Shown here in pieces: positions 1-8,358 of a DNA stretch of 64,000 bases. The stretch is from Streptomyces nodosus (GTDB lineage Bacteria; Actinomycetota; Actinomycetes; Streptomycetales; Streptomycetaceae). Numbering within the stretch: position 1 is the first letter of the stretch; each line of letters begins with the position of its first letter. The notes beneath the pieces were generated by a model. That model was given only the letters and a program-made list of their open reading frames with translations. It was not told the origin of the DNA and searched no databases. The translations under genes were made by a program, and so were the position numbers. Where the stretch lies: the NCBI RefSeq assembly GCF_008704995.1, contig NZ_CP023747.1:4557501-4621500 (forward strand), written 5' to 3'.

Positions 1-167
1 GGGTTGTCGTCCGAGGGCGGCTGCGAACCGCGCCCCCCACCGGCGGAGCCGCCGTTCGCGGAGTCGCCCCCGCTCTGGGGCGCCTGCTCGTCCCCGTGCG
101 GCGGCACGGGCGAAGGGCGCCGCTCGCGCAGCAGCAGCGGAGGGAGTCGGAGACTGCGGTCCGGCAT
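1..167 (-). CDS. Partial N-terminus of an unrecognised Pro/Gly-rich protein
   Basis: About 55 N-terminal codons are present and the gene runs off the left edge. It starts MPDRSLRLPPLLL and continues into a hydrophilic Pro, Gly and Ser-rich segment with no recognisable domain. Third codon positions are about 90 percent G or C up to the ATG and lose that bias just upstream of it, which fixes the strand and the start. An AAGGGGAAG stretch lies 11 nt upstream. The plus frame with the same wobble positions stays open to about 840 without a sensible stop, so it is the shadow. The gene diverges from purN; in many actinobacteria a same-strand membrane protein (PerM/DUF6350) sits here instead. No function can be proposed. 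Confidence 0.5.
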   Translation of the reverse strand, partial: MPDRSLRLPPLLLRERRPSPVPPHGDEQAPQSGGDSANGGSAGGGRGSQPPSDDN

Positions 168-399
168 CAGGTGTGCGTCTTCCCCTTGGTGGTTCCGGCG
201 GGCGGCTTGTCCGGTGCGACCCGGTGGAGCCCGCCGCAAGGGCAGGCTCGCCCCGGGCATGCCTGTTCGTCCAGGTGAACGTCCCACGCGGGCGCCACGT
301 TCCCCCGCGTCGGACCGGTTTTTCCGGGCGGCTCCTCCCCAGACGCTACCTTCCGGCCACGCCCCCGTCCCGCGGGGGCCGTCCTGTGTGCCGGTATCG

Positions 400-427
400 T
401 TGCTGACGGTCGGCCGCTTCGTAGACT
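400..427 (+). promoter_or_regulatory. Candidate purN-purH promoter
   Basis: A TTGCTG hexamer (400-405) and a TAGACT hexamer (422-427) are separated by 16 nt, close to the vegetative sigma pattern. A start near 434 would give a leader of roughly 90 nt before purN. Position relative to the gene and box quality are the only support. Confidence 0.35.
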
Positions 428-521
428 TCCCCGTATCAGGGGGCATGAAGCATTCGTATGACCACACAAAGACGCTCTTCCGAGCGACTGCACGAACGTT
501 TCCCCGAGAAAGGGCCCCGTC

Positions 522-1172
522 GTGGCCGAGTCCGTGGCCGAGACCGTCACCGAGTCCGCGGCCAAGCGCCTGGTCGTGCTGGTCTCCGGGTCCGGCACCA
601 ATCTGCAGGCCCTGCTCGACGCCATCGCCGCGACCGGGGTCGCCGCCTACGGAGCCGAGGTCGTCGCGGTCGGTGCCGACCGCGAGGGCATCGAGGGCCT
701 CGCCCGTGCCGAGCGGGCCGGGCTGCCCACCTTCGTGTGCCGGATCAAGGACCACGAGAGCCGGGAGGCGTGGGACGCGGCCCTCACCGAGGCCGTCTCC
801 GCGTACGAGCCGGACCTCGTCGTCTCCGCCGGGTTCATGAAGATCGTGGGGAAGGAGTTCCTCGCGCGGTTCGGCGGACGGTTCGTCAACACCCATCCCG
901 CCCTGCTCCCGAGTTTTCCCGGAGCCCACGGTGTGCGCGACGCGCTCGCGTACGGCGCCAAGGTCACCGGTTGCACCGTCCACTTCGTCGACGACGGCGT
1001 CGACACCGGTCCGATCATCGCGCAGGGCGTGGTGGAGGTCCGGGACGAGGACGACGAGAGCGCTCTGCACGAGCGCATCAAGGAAGTCGAGCGAAGGCTG
1101 CTCGTCGAGGTCGTGGGGCGGCTCGCCCGCAACGGCTATCGCATCGAGGGACGAAAGGTAGTAATCCAGTGA
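522..1172 (+). CDS. purN: Phosphoribosylglycinamide formyltransferase (GART)
   Basis: Transfers a formyl group from 10-formyl-THF to GAR, giving FGAR, the third step of purine synthesis in the cytoplasm. The 216-residue length is normal. The N-terminal phosphate-binding loop reads LVSGSGTNLQAL (about 20-31). The catalytic triad of the family is present: Asn123 and His125 in NTHPALLPSF, and Asp161 in DDGVDTGPII. The GTG start is preceded by GAGAAAGGG at good spacing. A 12-residue polar N-terminal extension precedes the first beta strand. The stop overlaps the purH start by 4 nt (GTGA), so the two genes are translationally coupled. Family assignment is secure. Confidence 0.97.
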   Translation: MAESVAETVTESAAKRLVVLVSGSGTNLQALLDAIAATGVAAYGAEVVAVGADREGIEGLARAERAGLPTFVCRIKDHESREAWDAALTEAVSAYEPDLVVSAGFMKIVGKEFLARFGGRFVNTHPALLPSFPGAHGVRDALAYGAKVTGCTVHFVDDGVDTGPIIAQGVVEVRDEDDESALHERIKEVERRLLVEVVGRLARNGYRIEGRKVVIQ

Positions 1173-2755
1173 CCGCCGAGAGCACCAAGCGGCCCATCCG
1201 GCGCGCGCTTGTCAGCGTCTATGACAAGACCGGGCTCGAGGAGCTGGCCCGCGGGCTCCATGAGGCCGGTGTCGAGCTCGTCTCCACCGGGTCCACCGCA
1301 TCGAGGATCGCCGCGGCCGGTGTCCCCGTCACCAAGGTCGAGGAGCTGACCGGCTTCCCCGAGTGCCTGGACGGGCGGGTCAAGACCCTGCACCCCAAGG
1401 TCCACGCGGGTATCCTCGCCGATCTGCGCCTGGACAGCCACCGGCAGCAGCTCGCCGAGCTGGGCGTCGCACCGTTCGACCTGGTCGTCGTCAACCTCTA
1501 CCCGTTCCGTGAGACCGTCGCCTCCGGTGCCTCGCCCGACGAGTGCGTCGAGCAGATCGACATCGGCGGCCCCTCCATGGTCCGCGCCGCCGCCAAGAAC
1601 CATCCGTCCGTGGCCGTGGTCACCAGCCCGGACCGCTACGCCGACGTCCTCGCCGCGGTCCGGGACGGCGGCTTCGACCTCGCCGCCCGCAAGCGGCTCG
1701 CCGCGGAGGCCTTCCAGCACACCGCCGCCTACGACGTCGCCGTCGCCTCCTGGTTCGCGTCCTCGTACGCGCCCGCCGACACGTCCGTGGCGGGCGGTCC
1801 CGCCGAGGGTGCCTTCCCGGACTTCCTGGGCGCCACCTACCGGCGCGAGAACACCCTGCGCTACGGCGAGAACCCGCACCAGCCCGCCGCCCTCTATGTC
1901 GACGGCAGCGGCGGTCTCGCCCAGGCCGAACAGCTGCACGGCAAGGAGATGTCGTACAACAACTACACGGACACGGACGCCGCGCGCCGTGCCGCGTACG
2001 ACCACGACGAGCCCTGTGTCGCGATCATCAAGCATGCCAACCCCTGCGGCATCGCGGTCGGCTCGGACGTCGCCGAGGCGCACCGCAAGGCGCACGCCTG
2101 TGACCCGCTGTCCGCGTTCGGCGGCGTCATCGCCGTCAACCGGCCGGTGAGCCGGGAGATGGCCGAGCAGGTCGCGGAGATCTTCACCGAGGTCATCGTC
2201 GCGCCCGACTACGAGGAGGGCGCGCTGGAGGCCCTCACCAAGAAGAAGAACATCCGGGTGCTGAAGGCCCCGAACGGTCCGTGCAACCGGGTGGAGGCCC
2301 GTCAGATCGACGGCGGTGTCCTGCTCCAGGCCACCGACCGCCTCCAGGCCGACGGCGACGACCCGGCGAACTGGACCCTGGCGACGGGCGAGGCGCTCGG
2401 CCCCGACGAACTGCGGGACCTCGCCTTCGCCTGGAAGGCCTGTCGTGCCGTCAAGTCCAATGCCGTGCTGCTCGCCAAGGACGGCGCCTCGGTCGGGGTG
2501 GGCATGGGCCAGGTCAACCGGGTGGACTCCTGCAAGCTCGCCGTCGAGCGGGCGGGCGAGGAGCGGGCCCGGGGCGCGTACGCCGCCTCGGACGCCTTCT
2601 TCCCCTTCCCGGACGGGCCGGAGATCCTGATCGCCGCGGGCGTCAAGGCCATCGTCCAGCCCGGCGGTTCGATCCGCGACGAGCAGGTCGTGGAGGCCGC
2701 GCGGACGGCGGGCGTGACCATGTACGTCACGGGCACGCGCCACTTCTTCCACTGA
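1169..2755 (+). CDS. purH: Bifunctional AICAR transformylase / IMP cyclohydrolase
   Basis: Catalyses the last two steps to IMP: formylation of AICAR (ZMP) with 10-formyl-THF, then ring closure. It has 528 residues, the usual size. The N-terminal MGS-like cyclohydrolase domain (about 10-200) contains ELVSTGSTASRI and DGRVKTLHPKVHAG. The transformylase domain carries SYNNYTDTDAA, the KHANPCG motif with the Lys-His pair, and SAFGGVIAVNRPV. It ends THFFH-like (TRHFFH), typical of the family. The GTG start overlaps the purN stop, with AAAGG upstream. A strong hairpin follows, so purN-purH is a two-gene operon. Its substrate ZMP is the ligand of the riboswitch class seen before glyA. Confidence 0.97.
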   Translation: MTAESTKRPIRRALVSVYDKTGLEELARGLHEAGVELVSTGSTASRIAAAGVPVTKVEELTGFPECLDGRVKTLHPKVHAGILADLRLDSHRQQLAELGVAPFDLVVVNLYPFRETVASGASPDECVEQIDIGGPSMVRAAAKNHPSVAVVTSPDRYADVLAAVRDGGFDLAARKRLAAEAFQHTAAYDVAVASWFASSYAPADTSVAGGPAEGAFPDFLGATYRRENTLRYGENPHQPAALYVDGSGGLAQAEQLHGKEMSYNNYTDTDAARRAAYDHDEPCVAIIKHANPCGIAVGSDVAEAHRKAHACDPLSAFGGVIAVNRPVSREMAEQVAEIFTEVIVAPDYEEGALEALTKKKNIRVLKAPNGPCNRVEARQIDGGVLLQATDRLQADGDDPANWTLATGEALGPDELRDLAFAWKACRAVKSNAVLLAKDGASVGVGMGQVNRVDSCKLAVERAGEERARGAYAASDAFFPFPDGPEILIAAGVKAIVQPGGSIRDEQVVEAARTAGVTMYVTGTRHFFH

Positions 2756-2802
2756 TCGGCCGTCCGGCCGACCGATCGTCCGTATCGCCGCGCCGCGCCG
2801 TG

Positions 2803-2898
2803 GTGCGTCTTCCCGGTCCTGCCCGAGGGCCCCGAATCCGGGGTGGGGAGACGCACCAGGGCCGCGTCGTTCCCCGAGGGGTCGGGACGCGGCCCTGG
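2803..2898 (+). terminator. Hairpins between convergent purH and the membrane gene
   Basis: A perfect 13-bp stem (2856-2868 with 2886-2898, loop of 17 nt) carries the CCAGGGCCGCGTC arm. An overlapping second stem pairs 2803-2814 with 2845-2856 with one mismatch. There is no U-tract, as is common in Streptomyces. It lies between two converging genes and could serve both. The two stems share bases at 2856, so they may be alternative folds. Confidence 0.7.
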
Positions 2899-2938
2899 GT
2901 GGTGGAGTGCGTGAACCGTTCCGTCGGGTGGGACCGGA

Positions 2939-3628
2939 TCAGTACCGGGGGCGCCGGAACCAGGCGGTACCGCTGGGGGAGACCGGGGCCGCGATGATGA
3001 CGGCCGCGAACACCACCCAGAGGAGCGGGAAGATGACCCCCAGGGCAGCGCCGTATCTCAGGGCCGTGATGAGCCCCAGCAGACCGATGACGCCGCCGAG
3101 CGCGCCGTAGACCACCGTGGTGATACGCACTCCCTGACCGCCGCGGCCGAACTTCACGCCCAGGGTGATGGACAGGGCGGCCAGTCCCAGCGCGATCAGT
3201 GCGATGAAGAGCATCAGGCCCGCGGCCATATGACCGCCGTCGCTGATGCTGTCGAGCGGGCTGGACGAACCGCTGTTTCTGCCCACCTCGTTCGAGACGT
3301 CGTTGAAGAAGGCCGCTGCGTACAGCCAGATGAGGCCGGCGACGATCTGCACCGCGGCGATGATGTACAGGAACACCCGTGCCGTCGCGAGCAGTCCCGG
3401 CATCGACTGCGGTATCGCGTTGCCGCCGGGGTGAGCGGGATAGCCGGGATAGCCGGCATAGGCGGGTTGCTGGGGAAAGCCGTAGCCCGGCGGCGGACCG
3501 GCCGGCTGCTGGGGGTGGCCGTAGTCGGGAGCGGCCGCCGGCTGTTGGGGGTAGCCGTACGGGGGAGCGGCGGGCGGCTGCTGCTGGGGTGGCGGTCCGT
3601 AGGGGTCGTTCGGTTCGCCGAAGCTCAT
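2939..3628 (-). CDS. Proline-rich, four-helix integral membrane protein
   Basis: Unrecognised protein of 229 residues. Residues 1-75 are a Pro/Tyr/Gln-rich cytoplasmic-type tail with repeated YPQQP and GHPQQP units. Four predicted membrane segments follow at about 78-107, 133-157, 168-190 and 193-215. The ATG at 3628 is chosen because GGAGGAAG sits just upstream; longer open-frame extensions lack both ribosome site and codon bias. The layout resembles many small actinobacterial membrane proteins with Pro-rich tails of unknown role. It converges on purH and shares the hairpin region. No enzymatic motif is visible. Confidence 0.8.
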   Translation of the reverse strand: MSFGEPNDPYGPPPQQQPPAAPPYGYPQQPAAAPDYGHPQQPAGPPPGYGFPQQPAYAGYPGYPAHPGGNAIPQSMPGLLATARVFLYIIAAVQIVAGLIWLYAAAFFNDVSNEVGRNSGSSSPLDSISDGGHMAAGLMLFIALIALGLAALSITLGVKFGRGGQGVRITTVVYGALGGVIGLLGLITALRYGAALGVIFPLLWVVFAAVIIAAPVSPSGTAWFRRPRY

Positions 3629-3918
3629 TGGCGATCTTCCTCCGTAGGCCGTTGTGTGCGGGGACGCGCGGCACACGCGGAGGAGTTCTACAGATGCGGT
3701 TCGACCCCCCGGTACTGCCCGCGGCACTGTGTTCTCATCGTTCTTTAGGCGGCTCTTACTTGTCCAGAAGCATTCCGCAGTGTTGCGCAAGTGCAATATC
3801 GACGATCACGGACATGGCAGTGGAACACGGGCGCTCGGGCGGTGCCCGGCGGAGACCGCCGGTTTCGGAATTCGGGCCGGATTGGAACAGCGGGGCGGTC
3901 ATCCGCGAGGATGGGAGC

Positions 3919-4773
3919 ATGACCGCCCAGATTCTCGATGGCAAGGCCACCGCAGCCGCGATCAAGTCCGATCTGACCGTCCGCGTGGCGGCGCTGAAGG
4001 AGAAGGGCGTCACGCCCGGCCTCGGCACCATCCTGGTCGGGGACGACCCAGGCAGCCATAAGTACGTCGCGGGCAAGCACCGCGACTGCGCCGAGGTCGG
4101 CATCGCGTCGATCCAGCGCGAACTCCCCGCCACGGCCACCCAGGACGAGATCGAGGCGGTCGTCCGCGAGCTGAACGAGGACCCCGCCTGCACCGGCTAC
4201 ATCGTGCAACTGCCGCTGCCCCGGGGCATCGACGAGAACCGCGTCCTGGAACTGATGGACCCGGACAAGGACGCGGACGGTCTGCATCCGATGAACCTCG
4301 GCCGGCTGGTCCTCAACGAGCCGGCGCCGCTGCCCTGCACCCCGAACGGCGTGCTCACCCTGCTGCGCCGCCACGGCGTGGAGATCAAGGGCGCCGAGGT
4401 CGTGGTCGTCGGCCGGGGCGTGACCATCGGGCGCCCCATGCCGCTGCTGCTGACTCGGCGCAGCGAGAACGCCACGGTCACCCAGTGCCACACCGGCACC
4501 CGGGACCTCTCGGCCCATCTGAGGCGGGCCGACATCATCGTCGCCGCGGCGGGCTCCGCGCATCTGGTCCGGCCCGAGGACGTGAAGCCGGGCGCCGCCG
4601 TCCTCGACGTCGGTGTCTCGCGCAACGCCGAGGGCAAGATCGTCGGCGATGTCCACCCCGGGGTGGCCGAGGTGGCCGGCTGGATCTCCCCGAACCCCGG
4701 CGGTGTGGGCCCGATGACCCGTGCCCAGCTGCTCGTCAACGTGGTCGAGGCGGCGGAGCGCAGTGTCGACTGA
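3919..4773 (+). CDS. folD: Methylene-THF dehydrogenase / methenyl-THF cyclohydrolase
   Basis: Interconverts 5,10-methylene-THF and 10-formyl-THF with NADP, supplying the formyl donor used by PurN and PurH. It has 284 residues, as usual. Signature stretches are KYVAGKHRDC (catalytic Tyr and Lys region, about 48-60), VQLPLPRGID, PCTPNGVLTLL, the Rossmann segment VVVGRGVTIGRP and GGVGPMTRAQLL near the C-terminus. GAGG lies 8 nt before the ATG; upstream codons in frame lack coding bias. The following gene starts inside its last codons. The call is secure. Confidence 0.96.
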   Translation: MTAQILDGKATAAAIKSDLTVRVAALKEKGVTPGLGTILVGDDPGSHKYVAGKHRDCAEVGIASIQRELPATATQDEIEAVVRELNEDPACTGYIVQLPLPRGIDENRVLELMDPDKDADGLHPMNLGRLVLNEPAPLPCTPNGVLTLLRRHGVEIKGAEVVVVGRGVTIGRPMPLLLTRRSENATVTQCHTGTRDLSAHLRRADIIVAAAGSAHLVRPEDVKPGAAVLDVGVSRNAEGKIVGDVHPGVAEVAGWISPNPGGVGPMTRAQLLVNVVEAAERSVD

Positions 4774-5266
4774 GAACACGTCCGAGAGCGGCGACGAGGT
4801 GCAGCGGGCGGCCGCGACCGAGGAACCCGCGGTGAGGGACGCCGTCAGCGCCCCTGACACCGAGGGCAGGGCGCGGCGTATGACCCGGAGGTTCCCGCGG
4901 CTGACACGGGACACCGCGCGCCCCGAGGGCGGCGGCAGGGCCGCCTCGGGCGACGCGCCCGCGCCCGCCCGGCAGTGGCCGATCCTGGCGGTGCTGGGCA
5001 CCGTGGGCCTCGGACTGCTGCTGACCGCGCTGGACATGTTCCGGCTCGGCACGATCCTGATCGGTCTCGCACTGCTGGGCGGTGCCGCGCTGCGCTGGGC
5101 GCGGCCCGATGTGGGCATGCTCGCGGTGCGCTCCCGTTTCACGGACATGATCACCTATGGCGCGCTGGGTCTCGCCATCGTGCTGCTCGCGATGATGGCC
5201 CAGCCGAAGCCATGGCTGGAGATACCGTTCCTGGACGACACGCTGCACTTCACGGTCCGTACCTGA
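4763..5266 (+). CDS. DUF3017-type membrane protein
   Basis: A 167-residue protein coupled to folD: its GTG start lies 11 nt inside folD, with GGCGGAG upstream. The first 75 residues are polar and acidic to basic. Three membrane helices follow at about 73-95, 97-115 and 128-145, with a short tail. Genes of this small family (DUF3017) usually follow folD in Streptomyces and relatives. The function is unknown. Co-transcription with folD is inferred from the overlap and does not by itself show a folate role. Confidence 0.85.
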   Translation: MSTENTSESGDEVQRAAATEEPAVRDAVSAPDTEGRARRMTRRFPRLTRDTARPEGGGRAASGDAPAPARQWPILAVLGTVGLGLLLTALDMFRLGTILIGLALLGGAALRWARPDVGMLAVRSRFTDMITYGALGLAIVLLAMMAQPKPWLEIPFLDDTLHFTVRT

Positions 5267-5686
5267 CATCACGTCGGACGGGTGCCGGGCCGGACGGCCG
5301 ACGCGTCGGGCGGTCCCCTGCCCGGAGGCCGCCCGGCCTCTCCCCCGTGGAAGGCCGGGCGGGGGCGGTGGCGACCGCCCGGTAAGTACCTTCATGTACA
5401 TGCCGGAGCTGTTCAACCGCCGGCGGACCGCTGTGGCACGGAAGTGACCATTCCGCTACGGTGTCCGCGCCTCGCAACGGATTCCGCGCCCGATGCCGTC
5501 GGACGCGGCCCCGCGGACCGACGGGCGCGCGGGGGCGCACATCTCTGCCGGAACGCTCCGGTGCGCCTCGACCAGGGGAACTGACATCCTGGCCGGGCGC
5601 ATCCCTGTGGGTGGCCGGAGTGGGGACCCGGCAGCGGGCACCGGGTACCGGGAACATCAGCACGTGCCGGGGAAAGAGGGGGAGCG
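5267..5686 (+). other. Intergenic region with terminator hairpin
   Basis: A perfect 11-bp stem (5329-5339 with 5352-5362, loop 12 nt) follows the DUF3017 gene and is a likely intrinsic terminator for folD. The remaining 320 nt have no coding bias in any frame. They must hold the promoter of the Xre gene; a TACGGT box lies at about 5457, but I cannot pair it with a convincing -35. Confidence 0.55.
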
Positions 5687-6721
5687 ATGCCTCGTTGGAA
5701 GGCCTTGCCCGAGGAACTCGATCCGCAGGTCAGGGAGTTCGTGGGGCAGCTGCGGAGAGTCGTGGACCGCAGCGGGCTGAGCGTCTTCGCGGTGGCCGAC
5801 CGCACGGGCTACAGCAAGACGTCCTGGGAGCGTTACCTCAACGGCAGGCTGCTGGCGCCGAAGGGTGCGATCGTCGCCCTGGCCGAGGTGACCGACACCG
5901 ATCCCGGTCATCTCACCACCATGTGGGAGCTGGCCGAGCGCTCCTGGAGCCGCTCGGAGATGCGCCACGACATGACCATGGAGGCCATCCGGATCTCCCG
6001 GGCGCGCGCCGCGCTGGGGGACTCCAGGGCGGCCCCCGAGCCCGACGGGGCCGTGAGCGGGGCGGTTTCGGCCGTCCCGTCGAAGGCGGGAGGGCGGGTC
6101 GGCACCGCGCCCAGGGCCCCGGGGGCCTCGCCGGACGGGCCCGGCCGGACCGCGGGTGCGCAGCGGGCGTACGGGTCCGCGCCAGCCGGTGGTCCGGGAG
6201 GCGCGGGCGGGTCCGGCGGAACGCGCCGCAGGCGGCGGCTGACGCTGTTCCTCGCGGGTCTGGCCGGGGCGGCGGTGGTGATCGCGGCGGTCTTCCAGCT
6301 CACCGGCGGCGACCCCGAGAAGCCCGGGACCGCCGCACCCAAGCCGTCCCCCACGGCGCCCAGTCCGTCCCCCGACCTGCCGCCCGGCGTCAAGTGCAGC
6401 GGTGCGAGCTGCACCGGCAAGGACCCGGAGGACATGGGCTGCGGAGGCACCCGGGCGACCACCGCCACCAGCATCACCCTCGGCACGACCCTGGTCGAGG
6501 TCCGCTACAGCACGACCTGCGGCGCCGCATGGGCCCGTATCACCCGGGCGACGCTGGGCGACGCGGTCCAGGTGTCCACGAGCGGGGCGGCCCGGCAGAC
6601 CGCCTCGGTCATAGAGGCCGGGGACACGGATGCGTACACCCCGATGCTGGCGGTGGCGGAGGCCTCCGCGGCGCAGGCGTGCGCGACGCTCGCCTCGCGT
6701 CTGACGGGATGTACTCGGTAG
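5687..6721 (+). CDS. Membrane-anchored Xre regulator with DUF2690 outer domain
   Basis: The 344-residue protein has three parts. Residues 15-75 form a Cro/CI-type helix-turn-helix (RSGLSVFAVADRTGYSKTS). A Pro/Gly/Ala linker of about 100 residues leads to a single membrane helix at about 185-205 (LTLFLAGLAGAAVVIAAVF). The C-terminal outside domain contains CSGASCTGKDPEDMGCGG and two further Cys, the pattern of DUF2690. This is a DNA-binding head linked through the membrane to a disulphide-bonded exported domain, so a role as a one-component signal receptor is inferred. The ATG follows GAGGGGGAG. It stands alone between two noncoding regions. Confidence 0.85.
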   Translation: MPRWKALPEELDPQVREFVGQLRRVVDRSGLSVFAVADRTGYSKTSWERYLNGRLLAPKGAIVALAEVTDTDPGHLTTMWELAERSWSRSEMRHDMTMEAIRISRARAALGDSRAAPEPDGAVSGAVSAVPSKAGGRVGTAPRAPGASPDGPGRTAGAQRAYGSAPAGGPGGAGGSGGTRRRRRLTLFLAGLAGAAVVIAAVFQLTGGDPEKPGTAAPKPSPTAPSPSPDLPPGVKCSGASCTGKDPEDMGCGGTRATTATSITLGTTLVEVRYSTTCGAAWARITRATLGDAVQVSTSGAARQTASVIEAGDTDAYTPMLAVAEASAAQACATLASRLTGCTR

Positions 6722-7250
6722 GCGGCCCGACACGACCCGATGCACCTGGTAGGCGGGCGCGCGGGGCGCGCGGGGTGCCGCCGGCACGCGACTCCGCGCG
6801 GGAAGGCGCGGGGGAGGCGCGAAGGGGCGCGGAGGTAGTGCGGGAGGCGCGCGGAGAGATTCCATGCGCCTTCCATCGGACACAATCCGGCGTACGACGT
6901 GCATGATCCGCGCGCTCAGGGGCAGGCGGACCGTACCCCCACGGGAGTCCGGCCGCGCCGGAAGGCCCACCCCCCTTCCGGCCGGACACCCCGCACGGCG
7001 GCCGCCCTCGCCCCCTTCTTCAGGGCGGGCGGCCGCCGTCCCGTCCGGCTGTGGGCCGGGCCACAGGGGCCCGTCCGTCCCGGATGCCGGATGCGCGATA
7101 GCCTGACCATGGATCTCTCTTGATGCCAAGAGATCGATCATTCGTTCAGGGTGATCGGTCCTCCTGGCGGGTGCCGGTCACGAGCCGGCGGCGGGATCCC
7201 GCGCCCCGGGGCGACGACGCCCCCTCGTCAGCTGTCCTACGGAGAACGCC
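6722..7250 (+). other. Intergenic region ahead of mdh with two stem-loops
   Basis: No frame shows sustained coding bias over these 529 nt. A perfect 8-bp stem pairs 6958-6965 with 6974-6981. A perfect 13-bp stem pairs 6995-7007 with 7027-7039 (loop 19 nt) and could terminate the Xre gene. A TAGCCT box at about 7099-7104 would place an mdh transcript start near 7111, just before the palindrome at 7116-7133. Confidence 0.5.
7116..7133. promoter_or_regulatory. Palindrome in the mdh promoter/leader region
   Basis: TCTCTTG and CAAGAGA form a perfect 7-bp inverted repeat around ATGC. It lies 118 nt before mdh and just downstream of a possible -10 box, a position suited to a repressor operator. The cognate regulator is not known from this window. 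Confidence 0.45.
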
Positions 7251-8240
7251 ATGACCCGCACTCCTGTGAACGTCACCGTCACCGGCGCGGCCGGCCAGAT
7301 CGGCTACGCACTGCTCTTCCGCATCGCCTCCGGCCAGCTGCTCGGCGCGGACGTGCCGGTCAAGCTGCGCCTCCTGGAGATCACCCCGGCCCTGAAGGCC
7401 GCCGAGGGCACGGCCATGGAGCTCGACGACTGCGCGTTCCCGCTCCTTCAGGGCATCGACATCAGCGACGACCCGAACGTCGCGTTCGACGGCACCAATG
7501 TCGCCCTTCTGGTGGGCGCCCGTCCGCGCACCAAGGGCATGGAGCGCGGTGACCTCCTGGAGGCCAACGGCGGCATCTTCAAGCCGCAGGGCAAGGCCAT
7601 CAACGACCACGCCGCGGACGACATCAAGGTCCTGGTCGTCGGCAACCCGGCCAACACCAACGCGCTGATCACCCAGGCCGCCGCCCCGGACGTGCCGGCC
7701 GAGCGCTTCACCGCGATGACCCGTCTGGACCACAACCGCGCCCTGACGCAGCTGTCGAAGAAGACCGGTGTCCCGGTCTCCGAGATCAAGCGCCTGACGA
7801 TCTGGGGCAACCACTCCGCCACCCAGTACCCGGACATCTTCCACGCCACGGTCGCCGGCAAGAACGCCGCCGAGGTCGTGAACGACGAGAAGTGGCTCGC
7901 CGAGGACTTCATCCCCACCGTCGCCAAGCGCGGCGCGGCGATCATCGAGGCCCGCGGCGCGTCCTCGGCCGCCTCCGCCGCCAACGCCGCCATCGACCAT
8001 GTGCACACCTGGGTCAACGGCACCGCCGAGGGCGAGTGGACCTCCATGGCCATCCCCTCGGACGGCTCCTACGGCGTCCCGGAGGGCCTGATCTCCTCCT
8101 TCCCGGTCACCACGAAGGACGGCGTGTACGAGATCGTCCAGGGCCTGGACGTCAACGAGTTCTCCCGCACCCGTATCGACGCCTCGGTCAAGGAGCTGGC
8201 GGAGGAGCGCGAGGCGGTCCGCTCCCTCGGCCTCATCTGA
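7251..8240 (+). CDS. mdh: Malate dehydrogenase
   Basis: Oxidises malate to oxaloacetate with NAD in the TCA cycle. At 329 residues it is the long, lactate-dehydrogenase-like MDH form typical of actinobacteria. The Rossmann loop is TGAAGQIGYALLFRIASG (about 11-28). VGNPANTN binds the coenzyme, RLDHNRA carries the substrate-binding Arg, and catalytic His188 lies in IWGNHSATQYPD. The mobile-loop arginines are in RPRTKGMERG. GGAGAA precedes the ATG. A 12-bp hairpin follows, so it is probably a single-gene unit, regulated through the region containing the palindrome at 7116. Confidence 0.97.
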   Translation: MTRTPVNVTVTGAAGQIGYALLFRIASGQLLGADVPVKLRLLEITPALKAAEGTAMELDDCAFPLLQGIDISDDPNVAFDGTNVALLVGARPRTKGMERGDLLEANGGIFKPQGKAINDHAADDIKVLVVGNPANTNALITQAAAPDVPAERFTAMTRLDHNRALTQLSKKTGVPVSEIKRLTIWGNHSATQYPDIFHATVAGKNAAEVVNDEKWLAEDFIPTVAKRGAAIIEARGASSAASAANAAIDHVHTWVNGTAEGEWTSMAIPSDGSYGVPEGLISSFPVTTKDGVYEIVQGLDVNEFSRTRIDASVKELAEEREAVRSLGLI

Positions 8241-8259
8241 CACTCGCTTCGTCGTGGGT

Positions 8260-8295
8260 CCGGTCCCCGGGTGGCTGCCACCGCCCGGGGACCGG
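8260..8295 (+). terminator. mdh terminator hairpin
   Basis: Perfect 12-bp stem pairing 8260-8271 with 8284-8295 around a 12-nt loop, 20 nt after the mdh stop. It lies between mdh and the convergent secreted-protein gene. Confidence 0.75.
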
Positions 8296-8358
8296 TGCGT
8301 TTGGGACCGACCGCGGGGCGCGCGTTCGCACGCATCCCGCGGCGGTCCTGACGCGGGT

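Noticed and set aside
4..840. Plus-strand open frame of 278 codons at the left edge
   Set aside because: It shares wobble positions with the minus-strand partial gene, then runs through noncoding DNA and out of frame across purN; its composition (Ser/Arg/Pro) is that of a shadow.
1136..2752. 538-codon minus-strand open frame opposite purH
   Set aside because: Complement of a high-GC gene; repetitive Gly/Arg/Asp composition and no family features, while purH is unambiguous.
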